A stretch of 44,772 nucleotides of DNA, taken from Streptomyces sp. SBT349. Lineage in GTDB: Bacteria > Actinomycetota > Actinomycetes > Streptomycetales > Streptomycetaceae. Below, piece by piece: positions 1 through 8,661 of this stretch. Position numbers and translations under genes: made by a program. The notes under the pieces were generated by a model. The model was given only the letters and a program-made list of their open reading frames with translations, did no database searches and was not told where the DNA came from. The stretch covers positions 1-44,772 of the forward strand of contig NZ_LAVK01000016.1 of the NCBI RefSeq assembly GCF_001083795.1, written 5' to 3'. How positions within the stretch are numbered: the first letter of the stretch is position 1; each line of letters begins with the position of its first letter.

Positions 1-94
1 GCCGTCAGCCCCGCGTGAAGCGGTACGTCATGCTGTCCGTCAGGACGCAGAAGCCCGGTGACATGACGATCACGCGCAGGGTACCGGTGCGGCG

Positions 95-1582
95 GTGGGG
101 ATCGACCTGGGGACGTGGGGGGCGTCGATCGCCGTGTTCGACACGTCGACCCGCAGGGCGCGGCCGATCCCGAACCGCGCGGGCAGCGCGCGGACGCCCA
201 GCGCCGTCGCCTTCACGGAGGACGGGCGGCGGCTGGTGGGGCGGGCCGCCAGGGAGCGCGCTGTTCTGGCCCCCGCCGCCGTGGCGGAGGACATCCCGGC
301 CCGGCTGGCGGCGCGGTGGCCCTTCGAGCACGCGGGGGTGCGGCACGATCCGGTGGACCTGGCGGCGGCCGTCATCGGGTCCCTGCTGGACGACGCCGAA
401 CGGGAGTTGGGGGAGCGGCCCCGTGCGGCCGTCCTGGCCTCGCCCTCCCACGCGGGCCTCGCCGGACGGTGCGCGGTGGCGGAGGCGGCGGAACGGGCCG
501 GTCTGGAGGTGAGCCGCCTGATCGGCGACACCGCGGCGACCGCGCTGGCCCACGCCTCCTCCCCGCCACGGGACATCGACGGGACCGTCGTGGTCCTCGA
601 CCTGGGCGGCGGAAGCCTGGGGCTGTCGCTGGCCGAGATCGGCGACGGCGTGTGCGAGATCCTGGCGACCGGGGGCGACGGCGCGCTCGGCGGCCTCGCG
701 TGGGACCGACGGCTGGCCGAGCACCTCTGCGACGCGTTCGAGGACACCCACGGAGTGCGCCTGCGCGAAGATCCGGTGGCCCGGCGGCGGGTCGCCGAGG
801 CGGCCGAGCGGGCCAAGATCGCGCTGTCGACCGCCCAGGAGACCGAGATCCGCGTGCCGAGCCTGGCCCGCGCGGCGGGCGGCGGGCTCGTGGACCTGGA
901 GGCCACCGTGTCCCGCTCCGAGCTCGCGGCCCTCACCCGCGATCTGGCCCGGCGGTGTGCCGCGGCCCTCGACGGCGTCTTCGCCGGGGTAGTGCCCGAG
1001 CGGGCCTCGGCATACGGCCCGTCGAGCGTGCGGGAGGTCCTGCTCGCGGGGGAGGCGGCGCGCCTCCCCGCCCTGCACGAGCTGCTCGTCGAGCGGTACC
1101 GCGGCCGCCGGCCGCGGCTGCGCACCGCCGATCCCCACTCCGTCGCCGCGGGGGCCGCCATCCAGGCGGCCGGCCTGACGGGGCACCAGCGCGACGCGCT
1201 GCTGATGGAGGTGACCCCCGCCATGCTCGCGGTGGCGACGGACGACGCCGGGCACCTGACCCCGGTGATCCCGCGCGGCACCACCATCCCGAGGCGGCGC
1301 ACCGTGACCGTCGACCTCCCCGGCGGCCGGACACCCGCCGCCGTGGGGGTGTACGAGGGGAACGCGCCGTCGCCCGCCCGCAACGACCTCCTGGCCGTCC
1401 TCGAACTCCCCGCCCGCCCCGGCCCGAGCAGGGCCGAGGTGACAATCGACGTCGCCTCGAACAGGACCGTCCACGCGTCCGCTCGCGACCTCGCCACCGG
1501 CCGGATCACCGCCCTCACCGTCTCGGACCGCACCATCGGCGACGCGATCCGCCGGCGCTGGTCCGGCGTTCCCCGCGGGTGA
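95..1582 (+). CDS. Hsp70/DnaK-like protein without the C-terminal lid
   Basis: Actin-fold ATPase of the Hsp70 family. The first phosphate loop GIDLGTW is at residues 2-8, the second (LDLGGGSLG) near 167-175, and the adenosine-region motif LLAGEAARLP near 315. A beta-rich region after about residue 370 resembles the start of the substrate-binding domain. At 495 residues it is more than 100 shorter than DnaK (about 610-640) and lacks the helical lid and acidic tail, so it is a divergent Hsp70 paralogue rather than the housekeeping chaperone. The frame is closed by a stop at 59-61, and the GTG at 95 is the only good start; it places the ATPase motif at the extreme N-terminus. No co-chaperone gene is adjacent. 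The client is unknown. Confidence 0.85.
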   Translation: MGIDLGTWGASIAVFDTSTRRARPIPNRAGSARTPSAVAFTEDGRRLVGRAARERAVLAPAAVAEDIPARLAARWPFEHAGVRHDPVDLAAAVIGSLLDDAERELGERPRAAVLASPSHAGLAGRCAVAEAAERAGLEVSRLIGDTAATALAHASSPPRDIDGTVVVLDLGGGSLGLSLAEIGDGVCEILATGGDGALGGLAWDRRLAEHLCDAFEDTHGVRLREDPVARRRVAEAAERAKIALSTAQETEIRVPSLARAAGGGLVDLEATVSRSELAALTRDLARRCAAALDGVFAGVVPERASAYGPSSVREVLLAGEAARLPALHELLVERYRGRRPRLRTADPHSVAAGAAIQAAGLTGHQRDALLMEVTPAMLAVATDDAGHLTPVIPRGTTIPRRRTVTVDLPGGRTPAAVGVYEGNAPSPARNDLLAVLELPARPGPSRAEVTIDVASNRTVHASARDLATGRITALTVSDRTIGDAIRRRWSGVPRG

Positions 1583-1623
1583 GGCGCCCGCCGGGGCCCC
1601 GCGCGGGGAGCGCGTGACGGAAA

Positions 1624-1645
1624 CGTCATCCGCGCATCACCTGAA
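1624..1645 (+). promoter_or_regulatory. Candidate PHO box upstream of glpQ
   Basis: Two adjacent 11-nt units, CGTCATCCGCG and CATCACCTGAA. The first fits the Streptomyces PhoP direct-repeat unit (G-G/T-TCA-YYY-R-S-G) at 10 of 11 positions, the second at about 7. It lies 87 nt before the glpQ start. No convincing -10 element sits at the usual distance, so this is weaker than the box before phoX. Confidence 0.4.
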
Positions 1646-1732
1646 GAGCGCGGCCCGGACAGTCCCCGTCCCCTGACGGCTCACATATTCGTGCGGATAC
1701 GCGACTCCCGATCCCGACGGAGGGCAGCACCC

Positions 1733-2845
1733 ATGCTGGGCCACCTCAGAAGCATCCGCACTCCCCGCCCGCGCTCCCGCCCGCGCGCGTTCCTGGCGAC
1801 CGCGCTCGCCGCCGCCTCGGTGGCGGCGCTGGCCGTCGCGGCGCCCGCGTCCGCCGCCGGCGGCCACGGACACGGTTCCCGCCCCTTCGATCTCCAGGCC
1901 CACCGCGGCGGCCTCGGACTGCGCGTGGAATCCACGATCGCCTCGTTCTCCAACGCCCTGAAACTCGGCGTCACCACCCTCGAACTCGACGTGCAGATCA
2001 CCGAGGACGGGCGGGCGGTGGTGACCCACGACCGCCAGATCGCCGGGACCAAGTGCCGCGACACCGGGCCCGCGTTCGCCGGTGACCCGGAGTACCCGTA
2101 CGTCGGCTCGTACATCGTCGACCTGACCCTCGCCCAGGTGCGCACCCTGGACTGCGGCTCGCAGACCCTGCCGCAGTTCCCGGAGCAGCGGCCGAGCCCC
2201 GGCGCGCGGATGCCGCTGCTGACCGAGGTGTTCGACCTGGTCGAGCGGTACCGGGCGCACGGCGTCCAGCTGAACATCGAGACCAAGGTCGAGGCCGGCG
2301 CCCCGCACGAGACGGCTCCCAGGGAGCAGTTCGTCCAGGTCGTGGCGCGGGAGGTCCGCCGGGCCCGCATGATCGACCAGGTCTCCGTCCAGAGCTTCGA
2401 CTGGGGCGCGCTGATGCGCATGCGCGAGGTCGAACCGCGGCTGCCGATCGTCGCGTTGACCAACGGGCAGCAGTTCCTCCAGGTCGGCATGCCCGGCGCG
2501 TCCCCCTGGCTGGGCGGCATCGACATCGACGACTTCGGCGGCAGCCTCGTCGACGCCGCCGCCTCGTTCGGCGCGGACGCGATCTCGCCCGTGCACGGCG
2601 CCCCGCAGGACGGCCAGGTGGGTCAGCCGGGCTACGTGCCCTACGTCACCGAGGCGATGGTGGACGAGGCGCACGCCGCCGGCCTGCGGGTGATCCCGTG
2701 GACCGTGGACGACGTGGCGACGATGAACAAGCTCATCGACGACGGCGTCGACGGCATCATCACCGACTACCCCGACCGGCTGCGCACCGTCATGCAGGAG
2801 CGCGGCCTCACGCTCCCGAAGCAGTACCGCCCGCGCCGCCACTGA
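1733..2845 (+). CDS. glpQ: Secreted glycerophosphodiester phosphodiesterase
   Basis: Hydrolyses glycerophosphodiesters to glycerol-3-phosphate and an alcohol outside the cell, supplying phosphate and glycerol from phospholipid head groups or teichoic acids. The 370-residue product has a signal peptide (Arg-rich start, Ala-rich core, ASAA cleavage region near residue 40). The GDPD signature follows: HRGG near 55-58, E/D metal ligands in LELDVQITEDG, THD near 103, and a late GIITDYPDRL segment. The ATG at 1733 is preceded by ACGGAGG at good spacing; an upstream in-frame GTG at 1691 lacks a ribosome site. Streptomyces glpQ genes are known members of the Pho regulon, consistent with the repeat at 1624 and the phoX gene 1 kb downstream. 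Confidence 0.92.
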   Translation: MLGHLRSIRTPRPRSRPRAFLATALAAASVAALAVAAPASAAGGHGHGSRPFDLQAHRGGLGLRVESTIASFSNALKLGVTTLELDVQITEDGRAVVTHDRQIAGTKCRDTGPAFAGDPEYPYVGSYIVDLTLAQVRTLDCGSQTLPQFPEQRPSPGARMPLLTEVFDLVERYRAHGVQLNIETKVEAGAPHETAPREQFVQVVAREVRRARMIDQVSVQSFDWGALMRMREVEPRLPIVALTNGQQFLQVGMPGASPWLGGIDIDDFGGSLVDAAASFGADAISPVHGAPQDGQVGQPGYVPYVTEAMVDEAHAAGLRVIPWTVDDVATMNKLIDDGVDGIITDYPDRLRTVMQERGLTLPKQYRPRRH

Positions 2846-3017
2846 CCCACCGCGCCCGCGAGGGTCCACCGTCGGGCACGGGCCGGTTCTGAGGAGATTC
2901 TCATGCCGGGCACAGGGCGCTCTCAGACGCGGTGGGCAGCGTGTGGGCCGCGGCGCTCGATCGCCGTGGAGGACGGCGGCAGCGCACCGGCGCGTCCGAT
3001 CCGGCCTCGCCGAGTGG

Positions 3018-3046
3018 TTGACACGGGGCGGAGTCCTGCCTGAAAT
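3018..3046 (+). promoter_or_regulatory. Candidate promoter of the small membrane protein gene
   Basis: TTGACA at 3018-3023, a 17-nt spacer, then TGAAAT at 3041-3046, a good vegetative-type promoter for a GC-rich genome. It would give a leader of about 45 nt before the GTG at 3100. The rest of the 2846-3099 gap shows nothing recognisable. Confidence 0.5.
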
Positions 3047-3099
3047 CTACTTCTGTCCCCGCAGATTCCTCTGGCAGACGGAGAACGAAGAGACGCGAG

Positions 3100-3693
3100 G
3101 TGAGGGCATTGGCCTCCGCTACCGAAAGGGCCTTGGGCAGAATGCTGGCCAAGCACCGGACCGACAACCGGCGACGGGGCAGGGCGGCCCTGCGGGCGCT
3201 GGTCCCCGGGGTGCTCGCCGCGGCGATCGCCGTGGGGGCGGTCGCCGCCGGGCTCCCCGGCTACGTCGGCGGGCTCCTGCTGGTGGTGGGCCTGGCCGGG
3301 CTGGTCCGAGGGACCGCCCTGGCCGTGGACCACCGGCGGCTGGGCGGCGAGGTGTTCATGATCCGGGAGCGCGGCGCGGTCCACCGCCGCCGGGGCACGG
3401 CCACGGCCCTCCCCTGGCGGGACATCGAGGCCGTCCGGATCAGCGGCCGGGGCCGCGCGCTGCGATGGCTGACGGGCCGCGACGTGATCGCCCGCGTCGC
3501 GCTCCGCCGCGGCGGCTCGCTGCCGGTCACCGGCTTCACCCACGACGCGCGGTCCCTGGCGGAGGAGCTCGCCGCCCGCGCGGGCGGAAGCCCGCACGCC
3601 GGGGCGGACGGCCCGCCGGACGGCAGGGCCGACGTGCCGTCCGGCGGGCGGCAACGGTCCCTCCGGCGGCGGGGCGAGCCCGCGACCGGCTGA
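3100..3693 (+). CDS. Small membrane protein, function unknown
   Basis: A 197-residue protein with two adjacent hydrophobic segments (about 35-52 and 54-70), then a soluble basic domain with alternating beta-like stretches (VFMIRERGAVHRRRG, LPWRDIEAVRI). That pattern resembles membrane-anchored PH-like domain proteins common in actinobacteria, but I do not recognise a named family. The C-terminal 40 residues are Gly/Asp/Arg-rich and probably disordered. Starts at GTG with GAGACGCGAG upstream; a promoter lies at 3018. It sits between glpQ and phoX, but nothing in its sequence ties it to phosphate metabolism. Confidence 0.6.
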   Translation: MRALASATERALGRMLAKHRTDNRRRGRAALRALVPGVLAAAIAVGAVAAGLPGYVGGLLLVVGLAGLVRGTALAVDHRRLGGEVFMIRERGAVHRRRGTATALPWRDIEAVRISGRGRALRWLTGRDVIARVALRRGGSLPVTGFTHDARSLAEELAARAGGSPHAGADGPPDGRADVPSGGRQRSLRRRGEPATG

Positions 3694-3794
3694 CCGCCGC
3701 CGGGGCCGGGGGCCGACACCGCCGGGGCCGGAGACGGCGCGCCGCACGGCATGCCGCGCCGCCGCTTCGGCCCTCCGGGGCGGGGCGTTCGTTT

Positions 3795-3827
3795 GTTCAC
3801 CAGGGCTTCCGCACACGTTCCACACAC
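3795..3827 (+). promoter_or_regulatory. PHO-box-like triple 11-bp direct repeat before phoX
   Basis: Three contiguous 11-nt units: GTTCACCAGGG (3795), CTTCCGCACAC (3806) and GTTCCACACAC (3817). The first matches the PhoP unit at 10 of 11 positions; the others keep mainly the TTC core. A TAGCCT -10 element at 3845-3850 lies 17 nt after the last unit, so the array occupies the -35 region, the normal place for PhoP activation. The gene behind it encodes an extracellular phosphatase. Confidence 0.6.
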
Positions 3828-3897
3828 GTCGACGGCCGTCGAACTAGCCTCCTCCAGCCGAACATTCTTCGGACAGGACGACAGGAGAGGGCCACTC

Positions 3898-5322
3898 GTG
3901 ACCGACACCTTCGACCCCGACCAGGGCTCCGACCAGGGCTCTGACGAGACGACCCGCCGGGGCTCCGCGCGCCGGGGCTTCCTCAGGGGCGGCATCACCA
4001 CCGCCGCCGCGCTCGCCGCGGCCGGGCCGCTCCAGGCGCTGAGCGCCCGGACGGCCGGCGCGGCCCCCATGGCGAAACGTGCCGCCAGCCCCGACTACGG
4101 TCCGCTGTACCCGGTCAGGGACGAGACCACGGGACTGGAACTGCTCCGACTTCCCCGGGGCTTCGAGTACCTCAGCTACGGCTGGACCGGCGACCTCATG
4201 TCCGACGGCACGCCGACCCCGAGCGCGCACGACGGCATGGCCGCGTTCCACCGCCGCGACGGCAAGATCGCGCTCGTCCGCAATCACGAACGCGGCGACT
4301 ACGACGGCGCGTTCACCGAGCCCGCCTACAACCCCGCGGCCGGCGGCGGCACCACGAACCTGGTCTTCGACCCGGACCGCGGCGCGTTCCTGGAGTCGCG
4401 CGCCAGCCTGTCCGGCACCATCCGCAACTGCGCGGGCGGCCCGACCCCCTGGGGCACCTGGCTGACCTGCGAGGAGACGACCGAGATCGGCCCGGACGGG
4501 ACCCGGCACGGGTATGTCTTCGAGGTGCCCTTCGACGGCGAGGGCGACCCGGCCCCGCTCACGGAGATGGGGCGCTTCAGCCACGAGGCCGTCGCGGTGG
4601 ATCCGCGGACCGGGATCGTGTACCTGACCGAGGACGCCACCCCCTCCGGTCTCTACCGCTACCTCCCGCGCAGGCGCGGCCACCTCGCCGCCGGCGGTGA
4701 GTTGCAGATGATGGTCATCGAGACGCCGGAGGGCGGGTCGTACTCGACCTACACCGACGGCACCGGAGTCGAGTACCGGACCTCGTGGGTCACGATCCCG
4801 AACCCCGACTACGCGCCGGGCGAGACGCGTCCGGCCGAGCAGGGCGCCGCGCTCGGCGGCGCGGTGTTCACCCGCCTGGAGGGCGCCTGGTGGGGCAACG
4901 AGCGGGTCTATGTCGTCTCCACCAGCGGAGGCCCCACCGGGCAGGGCCAGGTCTTCGCCTACGACCCGCGCGCGGAGCGCATGGAGGTGCTCTTCGCCTC
5001 GCCCGACGCCTCGGTGCTCAACAACCCCGACAACATCTGCGTCAGCCCGCGCGGCGGCATCGTGCTGTGCGAGGACGGCAGTGAGGGCGAGTACGTGCAC
5101 GGCCTGACCACCGACGGGGAGATCTTCCCCTTCGCCCTCAACCAGATCGTGATCCCCGAGGGCGGCGTCCCCGGCAAGTCGGTCGCCCCCGGCGACTACT
5201 CGGGCTCCGAGTGGTGCGGTTCGACCTTCGAGCCGAGGAACGGCAACTGGCTCTTCGCCAACGCGCAGAGCCCCGGCATCACCTTCGCCATCACCGGCCC
5301 CTGGCGCAGGGGCTCCCTGTAA
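3898..5322 (+). CDS. phoX: PhoX-family (DUF839) alkaline phosphatase, Tat-exported
   Basis: Extracellular metal-dependent phosphomonoesterase of the PhoX type (Fe/Ca enzymes in characterised members). The 474-residue product opens with a twin-arginine signal (RRGFLRGG near residues 24-31, then an Ala/Leu core ending GAA). Family hallmarks are NCAGGPTPWGTWLTCEE near 176-192, containing the Cys found near the metal site; FSHEAVAVDP; LNNPDNICVSPRGG; and a C-terminal WLFANAQSPGITFAI. The GTG at 3898 follows ACAGGAGAGG. An in-frame start at 3751 would run through the promoter and is rejected. The PHO-like repeats upstream and glpQ nearby place it in a phosphate-starvation response. Confidence 0.9.
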   Translation: MTDTFDPDQGSDQGSDETTRRGSARRGFLRGGITTAAALAAAGPLQALSARTAGAAPMAKRAASPDYGPLYPVRDETTGLELLRLPRGFEYLSYGWTGDLMSDGTPTPSAHDGMAAFHRRDGKIALVRNHERGDYDGAFTEPAYNPAAGGGTTNLVFDPDRGAFLESRASLSGTIRNCAGGPTPWGTWLTCEETTEIGPDGTRHGYVFEVPFDGEGDPAPLTEMGRFSHEAVAVDPRTGIVYLTEDATPSGLYRYLPRRRGHLAAGGELQMMVIETPEGGSYSTYTDGTGVEYRTSWVTIPNPDYAPGETRPAEQGAALGGAVFTRLEGAWWGNERVYVVSTSGGPTGQGQVFAYDPRAERMEVLFASPDASVLNNPDNICVSPRGGIVLCEDGSEGEYVHGLTTDGEIFPFALNQIVIPEGGVPGKSVAPGDYSGSEWCGSTFEPRNGNWLFANAQSPGITFAITGPWRRGSL

Positions 5323-5332
5323 GCCCGCGCCC

Positions 5333-5365
5333 CGGACGGGCGGGCGGTCATCGCGCGCCCGTCCG
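5333..5365. terminator. Hairpin between convergent phoX and the MFS gene
   Basis: Perfect 10-bp arms CGGACGGGCG (5333-5342) and CGCCCGTCCG (5356-5365) around a 13-nt loop. It lies 11 nt after the phoX stop and 9 nt from the end of the opposing MFS gene, so it can serve both. There is no T-run, as is common in actinobacteria. Confidence 0.6.
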
Positions 5366-5373
5366 CGGCCCGG

Positions 5374-6666
5374 TCAGGCCGCGCCTTCCGGCACGGCGCC
5401 CCGGGGGCCGCCCACGCGCTCCGCAGCCCGGCGCTCCGGGGGCAGCCGGCGCTCCAGGCGCGGCATCAGCGCCGCGCCCAGCGCGGCGAGGAGGCCCACG
5501 GCGAGCCAGGGCAGCAGGCGGTTCTGGCTGAAGAGCAGACCGAACAGGCTGGGCGCGAGGATGTTCGCACCGGCGAAGGAGTACTGGAACGCCGCCAGGT
5601 AGGTGCCCCGCGACCCGGCCGGTGCCGCGTCCGCGGCGAGCGCGTTCGACGCGGGCCCGTAGATCATCTCCGCGGCGGTGTAGCAGACCACCACCGCCAC
5701 CAGGAACGGCACCAGCGCCCCGGAGGGCAGCAGCGCCGCCGCCGCGGACGCGGCGCACCACAGCGCCCAGAGCCCGCCGGCCCACGCCATGGCGCGGGCG
5801 CGGGTGCAGCGGCGGCGGACGAAGCGGGTGAGGGCGGCCGTACAGGTGGCCAGCAGCAGGGTGTTCAGGGCCAGGAGCGGGCCGGGCACCCAGTCCGGTC
5901 CCGACAGGCCCTGGACGACGTAGACGGGCAGCGACAGGGCGAGGAACGAGCTGCACAGGGCGAAGATCGTGCACGTTCCGATCAGCGCGAGGTAGGGCCG
6001 GTCCCGCAGCAGCGCGCGGTGGCCGGAGGGGCCCTCGGCCGGTGGCGGGGCGTGCGGGGCGGACGGCACCGCCAGGACGACCACCAGCGCGGCGACCAGG
6101 TAGGCCAGGGCGCTGCCGAGAATCAGGCCGTCGTAGACGCGCGCGGAGTCGAGGCCGAGCAGCGCTCCCGCGAGCAGCGCCCCGGCGCCGGCGCCCGTTT
6201 CCCGGATCATCCCGGTCCGCGCGAACCAGTCGTCCTTGGCGAGGGCCCCCTCGGCGTCCGCCTGGTCGGCGATGAGCGTGAACACCGAGGACCAGTAGAC
6301 CCGCATGCCCACCGTCGTCACCAGGACGGCGGCCACCAGCGACCCCGCCCCGGAGACCGTCAGGTAGAGCAGGAAGCCGAGACCTTGCAGCGCTTGGCCG
6401 CCGGCGACCACCAGCCGCGGCCCGAGCCGGTCGACCAGCCGCCCGACGAGTATCGGCACCGGCAGCGTCAGCGCGGTGGTCACGCTGATGAGCACACCGA
6501 TCGTCGCCAGGTCCAGGTCGGTGGCCCTGAGGAAGTACAGCAGCGACAGCGGGAGGTACAGGCCCGTGCCCAGGGAGTCGACCGCCACCGCGGCCAGGAG
6601 TGGCCAGCCGCGCCCGCCGCCTCGCCCCGTGCCGTCGTCCGCCGCCGCCCGTGCCACGCGATGCAC
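5374..6666 (-). CDS. Major facilitator superfamily transporter
   Basis: A 430-residue polytopic membrane protein with about 12 hydrophobic segments and an MFS loop signature between segments 2 and 3 (VGRLVDRLGPRLVV). The second half begins after a hydrophilic linker (SAPHAPPPAEGPSGHRALLRDRP). Fold and length fit drug- or metabolite-efflux MFS proteins; the substrate cannot be read from the sequence. The GTG at 6666 follows a purine-rich GAGGGGGACGAGG; a second GTG three codons in is possible. It is the last gene downstream of selA/selB on the same strand, 88 nt after selB, and may be read through from that operon. Confidence 0.85.
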   Translation of the reverse strand: MHRVARAAADDGTGRGGGRGWPLLAAVAVDSLGTGLYLPLSLLYFLRATDLDLATIGVLISVTTALTLPVPILVGRLVDRLGPRLVVAGGQALQGLGFLLYLTVSGAGSLVAAVLVTTVGMRVYWSSVFTLIADQADAEGALAKDDWFARTGMIRETGAGAGALLAGALLGLDSARVYDGLILGSALAYLVAALVVVLAVPSAPHAPPPAEGPSGHRALLRDRPYLALIGTCTIFALCSSFLALSLPVYVVQGLSGPDWVPGPLLALNTLLLATCTAALTRFVRRRCTRARAMAWAGGLWALWCAASAAAALLPSGALVPFLVAVVVCYTAAEMIYGPASNALAADAAPAGSRGTYLAAFQYSFAGANILAPSLFGLLFSQNRLLPWLAVGLLAALGAALMPRLERRLPPERRAAERVGGPRGAVPEGAA

Positions 6667-6690
6667 CGCCCTCGTCCCCCTCGACCGCCC

Positions 6691-6726
6691 GATGACCAGT
6701 CCGATGATCAGCCCGATGACCAGCCG
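6691..6726 (-). repeat. Three tandem 12-bp repeats upstream of the MFS gene
   Basis: On the + strand the units read GATGACCAGTCC, GATGATCAGCCC and GATGACCAGCCG. They lie in the 88-nt gap between the selB stop and the MFS start. The unit contains TGATCA/TGACCA-like half sites and could bind a regulator, or be a simple slippage repeat. Confidence 0.5.
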
Positions 6727-6754
6727 TCGTGTCTAACACGGGCGCCGGCGGCCC

Positions 6755-8623
6755 TCAACTCCATTTCGGCCGCGGGGCGAGGGTGCGCCGGCCGTCCTCG
6801 TCCCGCCGGGTGGTGCCCGCGGCGTCGAGCGCCTCCAGCAGCGGAAGCGCCACCCGGCGGCTGGTGGCCAGCGCGCGGGCGCACTCGCCCACCGTGAACG
6901 GCTCGGGCAGCGCGCGGAGCAGGGCGGCGGCACGCGCGGTCGCGCCCGCGCCGAGGTGGAGCGTCCCGATCCGCTCCAGCCGCCCGCGCCGCACCAGCAG
7001 GGCGAGGGCCTCGGCGGTCAGGCCGAGGTCGTCGAGCCGCCGCCGGGTCGGGGCGCGGAACGGGGACTCGCGCAGGTCGGCGAGCAGCCGGTCGAGGGCG
7101 GCGGCCACCGGCGCGGGCAGCCGTTCCGCGTCCGGCCCGCGGTAGACCCTGCCGTCCACCGCCACCAGCTCCCGCCCGTTCAGCTCCTTTCCCGTCAGGT
7201 CCTTTCCCGTGAGGTCCTTTCCCGTGAGCGCGGTCAGCGGAAGGGCGTCGGGCAGACCGAGGCGGCGCCGGGCCCGGGTGAACGGCAGGCCGGGGTCGGC
7301 GGGGTGGGCGGCGGCGTGCCCGTCGACCTCGTCGTGGAGCGCGGCGCGCAGCCGGGCCGCGTGCTCGGCGTCGATCAGGTAGGGGCCGGCGGTCAGCGCG
7401 CCGGGTACGGGGGAGCCGCCCGGCGGGAAGCCCATCGCGGTGAGGTCGGCGCGGTGGGCGAGCCCGGTGGCACGGAGCCGGGCGGCGGCGTCGGCGGGGT
7501 GGGCGATGGCGGCGAGGTGGCGGGCCCGCGCCGCCGCGGCGCCCCTGCCGTTCAGCGCGGGCGGGGCGACGTCCAGCACGGTGGCGCCCAGCAGCAGCCG
7601 CGAGCCGGGGTCGCGCACCAGCAGCCGGTCCCCGACGTGCAGGTCGAGGGGCGTCCGGAGGGCGAGGCGGGCGGCGTCCGGGCCGAGCGGGCGCAGCCGG
7701 GCGCTGGTGGCGGCCGTGCCGCAGTGGATCAGCGGTTCGGCGGGGAGACGCGGGTCCGGCCGGGGCGGGCCCTGGGACGGCGCGGGCCGGCGGTCGAGGC
7801 GGACGTCCACGGTGGAGGTCCGCCACCAGCGTCCTGGGGTGACCAGGGCGTGGCCCCTGCGTACCTCGGTGGCGGGGATGCGGCGGAGGTTCACCGCGAC
7901 ACGGGCGGGCCCGGTCACGCGGGGGACGCGTCGCCCGAGGGACTGGAGGTCGCGTACGGCGGCGGGGATGCCGGCCGGGGCCAGCTCCAGCACGTCCCCC
8001 ACGGCGAGGGTGCCCGCGGTGAGCGTGCCGGTGACGACGGTGCCGGCGCCGGCGACGGTGAACGCCCGGTCGAGCCAGAGGCGCACGGGGGCACCGGCGT
8101 CCGGCGGGGGGTGGGCTGCCGCCAGCGCGTCGAGCCGGTGCCTGAGGACGTCGAGCCCTTCCCCGGTGCGGGCGCTCACGGCCACGGCCGGGGCGTTCGC
8201 GAGGCCGGTGCCGGCGGTCCGCGCCCGCGCCTCGCCGAGGGCGGCGGCCAGCTCGGCGAGGTCGGCCCGGGTCACGACCAGCAGCCCGGTGCGGACCCCG
8301 AACGCGTCGAGGGCGGTGAGGTGTTCCTCGGTCTGGGCGCGCCACCCCTCGTCGGCGGAGACCACGAGCAGCACGGCCGGGGCGGTGGCGACGCCGGCGA
8401 AGGTGGTGGCCAGGTACCGGTGGTGGCCCGGCACGTCGACGAAGGCGAGGCTTCGCCCGCTGGGCGCGGTGGTCCACACGAAGCCGAGGTCCAGCGTCAG
8501 GCCGCGCCGCCGCTCCTCGGCGAGCCGGTCGGGGTCGGTTCCGGTGAGCGCCCGCACCAGCGTGGACTTGCCGTGGTCGACGTGTCCCGCGGTGGCGACC
8601 ACGTAGGTCTCGGTCCCTGTCAC
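6755..8623 (-). CDS. selB: Selenocysteine-specific elongation factor SelB
   Basis: GTPase that carries selenocysteinyl-tRNA(Sec) to UGA codons marked by a SECIS hairpin. The 622-residue protein has the translation-factor G domain (G1 GHVDHGKST at about 13-21, DVPGHHRY, and a TRAD box in place of NKXD), EF-Tu-like domains 2/3, and a C-terminal half with winged-helix repeats that bind the SECIS RNA (ARALATSRRVALPLLEALDAAG near the end). Starts at GTG with AGGAGAGG upstream, 38 nt after selA. A run of (LTGKD)-type repeats lies in the linker near residue 470. Together with selA, tRNA-Sec and selD it makes a full Sec incorporation set. Confidence 0.96.
   Translation of the reverse strand: MTGTETYVVATAGHVDHGKSTLVRALTGTDPDRLAEERRRGLTLDLGFVWTTAPSGRSLAFVDVPGHHRYLATTFAGVATAPAVLLVVSADEGWRAQTEEHLTALDAFGVRTGLLVVTRADLAELAAALGEARARTAGTGLANAPAVAVSARTGEGLDVLRHRLDALAAAHPPPDAGAPVRLWLDRAFTVAGAGTVVTGTLTAGTLAVGDVLELAPAGIPAAVRDLQSLGRRVPRVTGPARVAVNLRRIPATEVRRGHALVTPGRWWRTSTVDVRLDRRPAPSQGPPRPDPRLPAEPLIHCGTAATSARLRPLGPDAARLALRTPLDLHVGDRLLVRDPGSRLLLGATVLDVAPPALNGRGAAAARARHLAAIAHPADAAARLRATGLAHRADLTAMGFPPGGSPVPGALTAGPYLIDAEHAARLRAALHDEVDGHAAAHPADPGLPFTRARRRLGLPDALPLTALTGKDLTGKDLTGKELNGRELVAVDGRVYRGPDAERLPAPVAAALDRLLADLRESPFRAPTRRRLDDLGLTAEALALLVRRGRLERIGTLHLGAGATARAAALLRALPEPFTVGECARALATSRRVALPLLEALDAAGTTRRDEDGRRTLAPRPKWS
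7180..7229 (-). repeat. 15-bp tandem repeat inside selB
   Basis: Three near-identical units of the form AGGTCCTTTCCCGTG (+ strand) encode LTGKD-LTGKD-LTGKE, followed by a degenerate fourth (LNGRE). The insertion lies between winged-helix regions and keeps the frame, so it probably only lengthens a linker. Such a repeat can vary in copy number between strains. Confidence 0.8.
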
Positions 8624-8661
8624 GGCACCTCTCCTGAGCGTCGGGCGGGTCGGCTGCCGGG

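Noticed and set aside
5-1474. Long minus-strand open frame opposite the Hsp70-like gene
   Set aside because: Composition is low-complexity Gly/Arg/Pro without any family motif; it is a GC-rich antisense frame of a well-supported gene.
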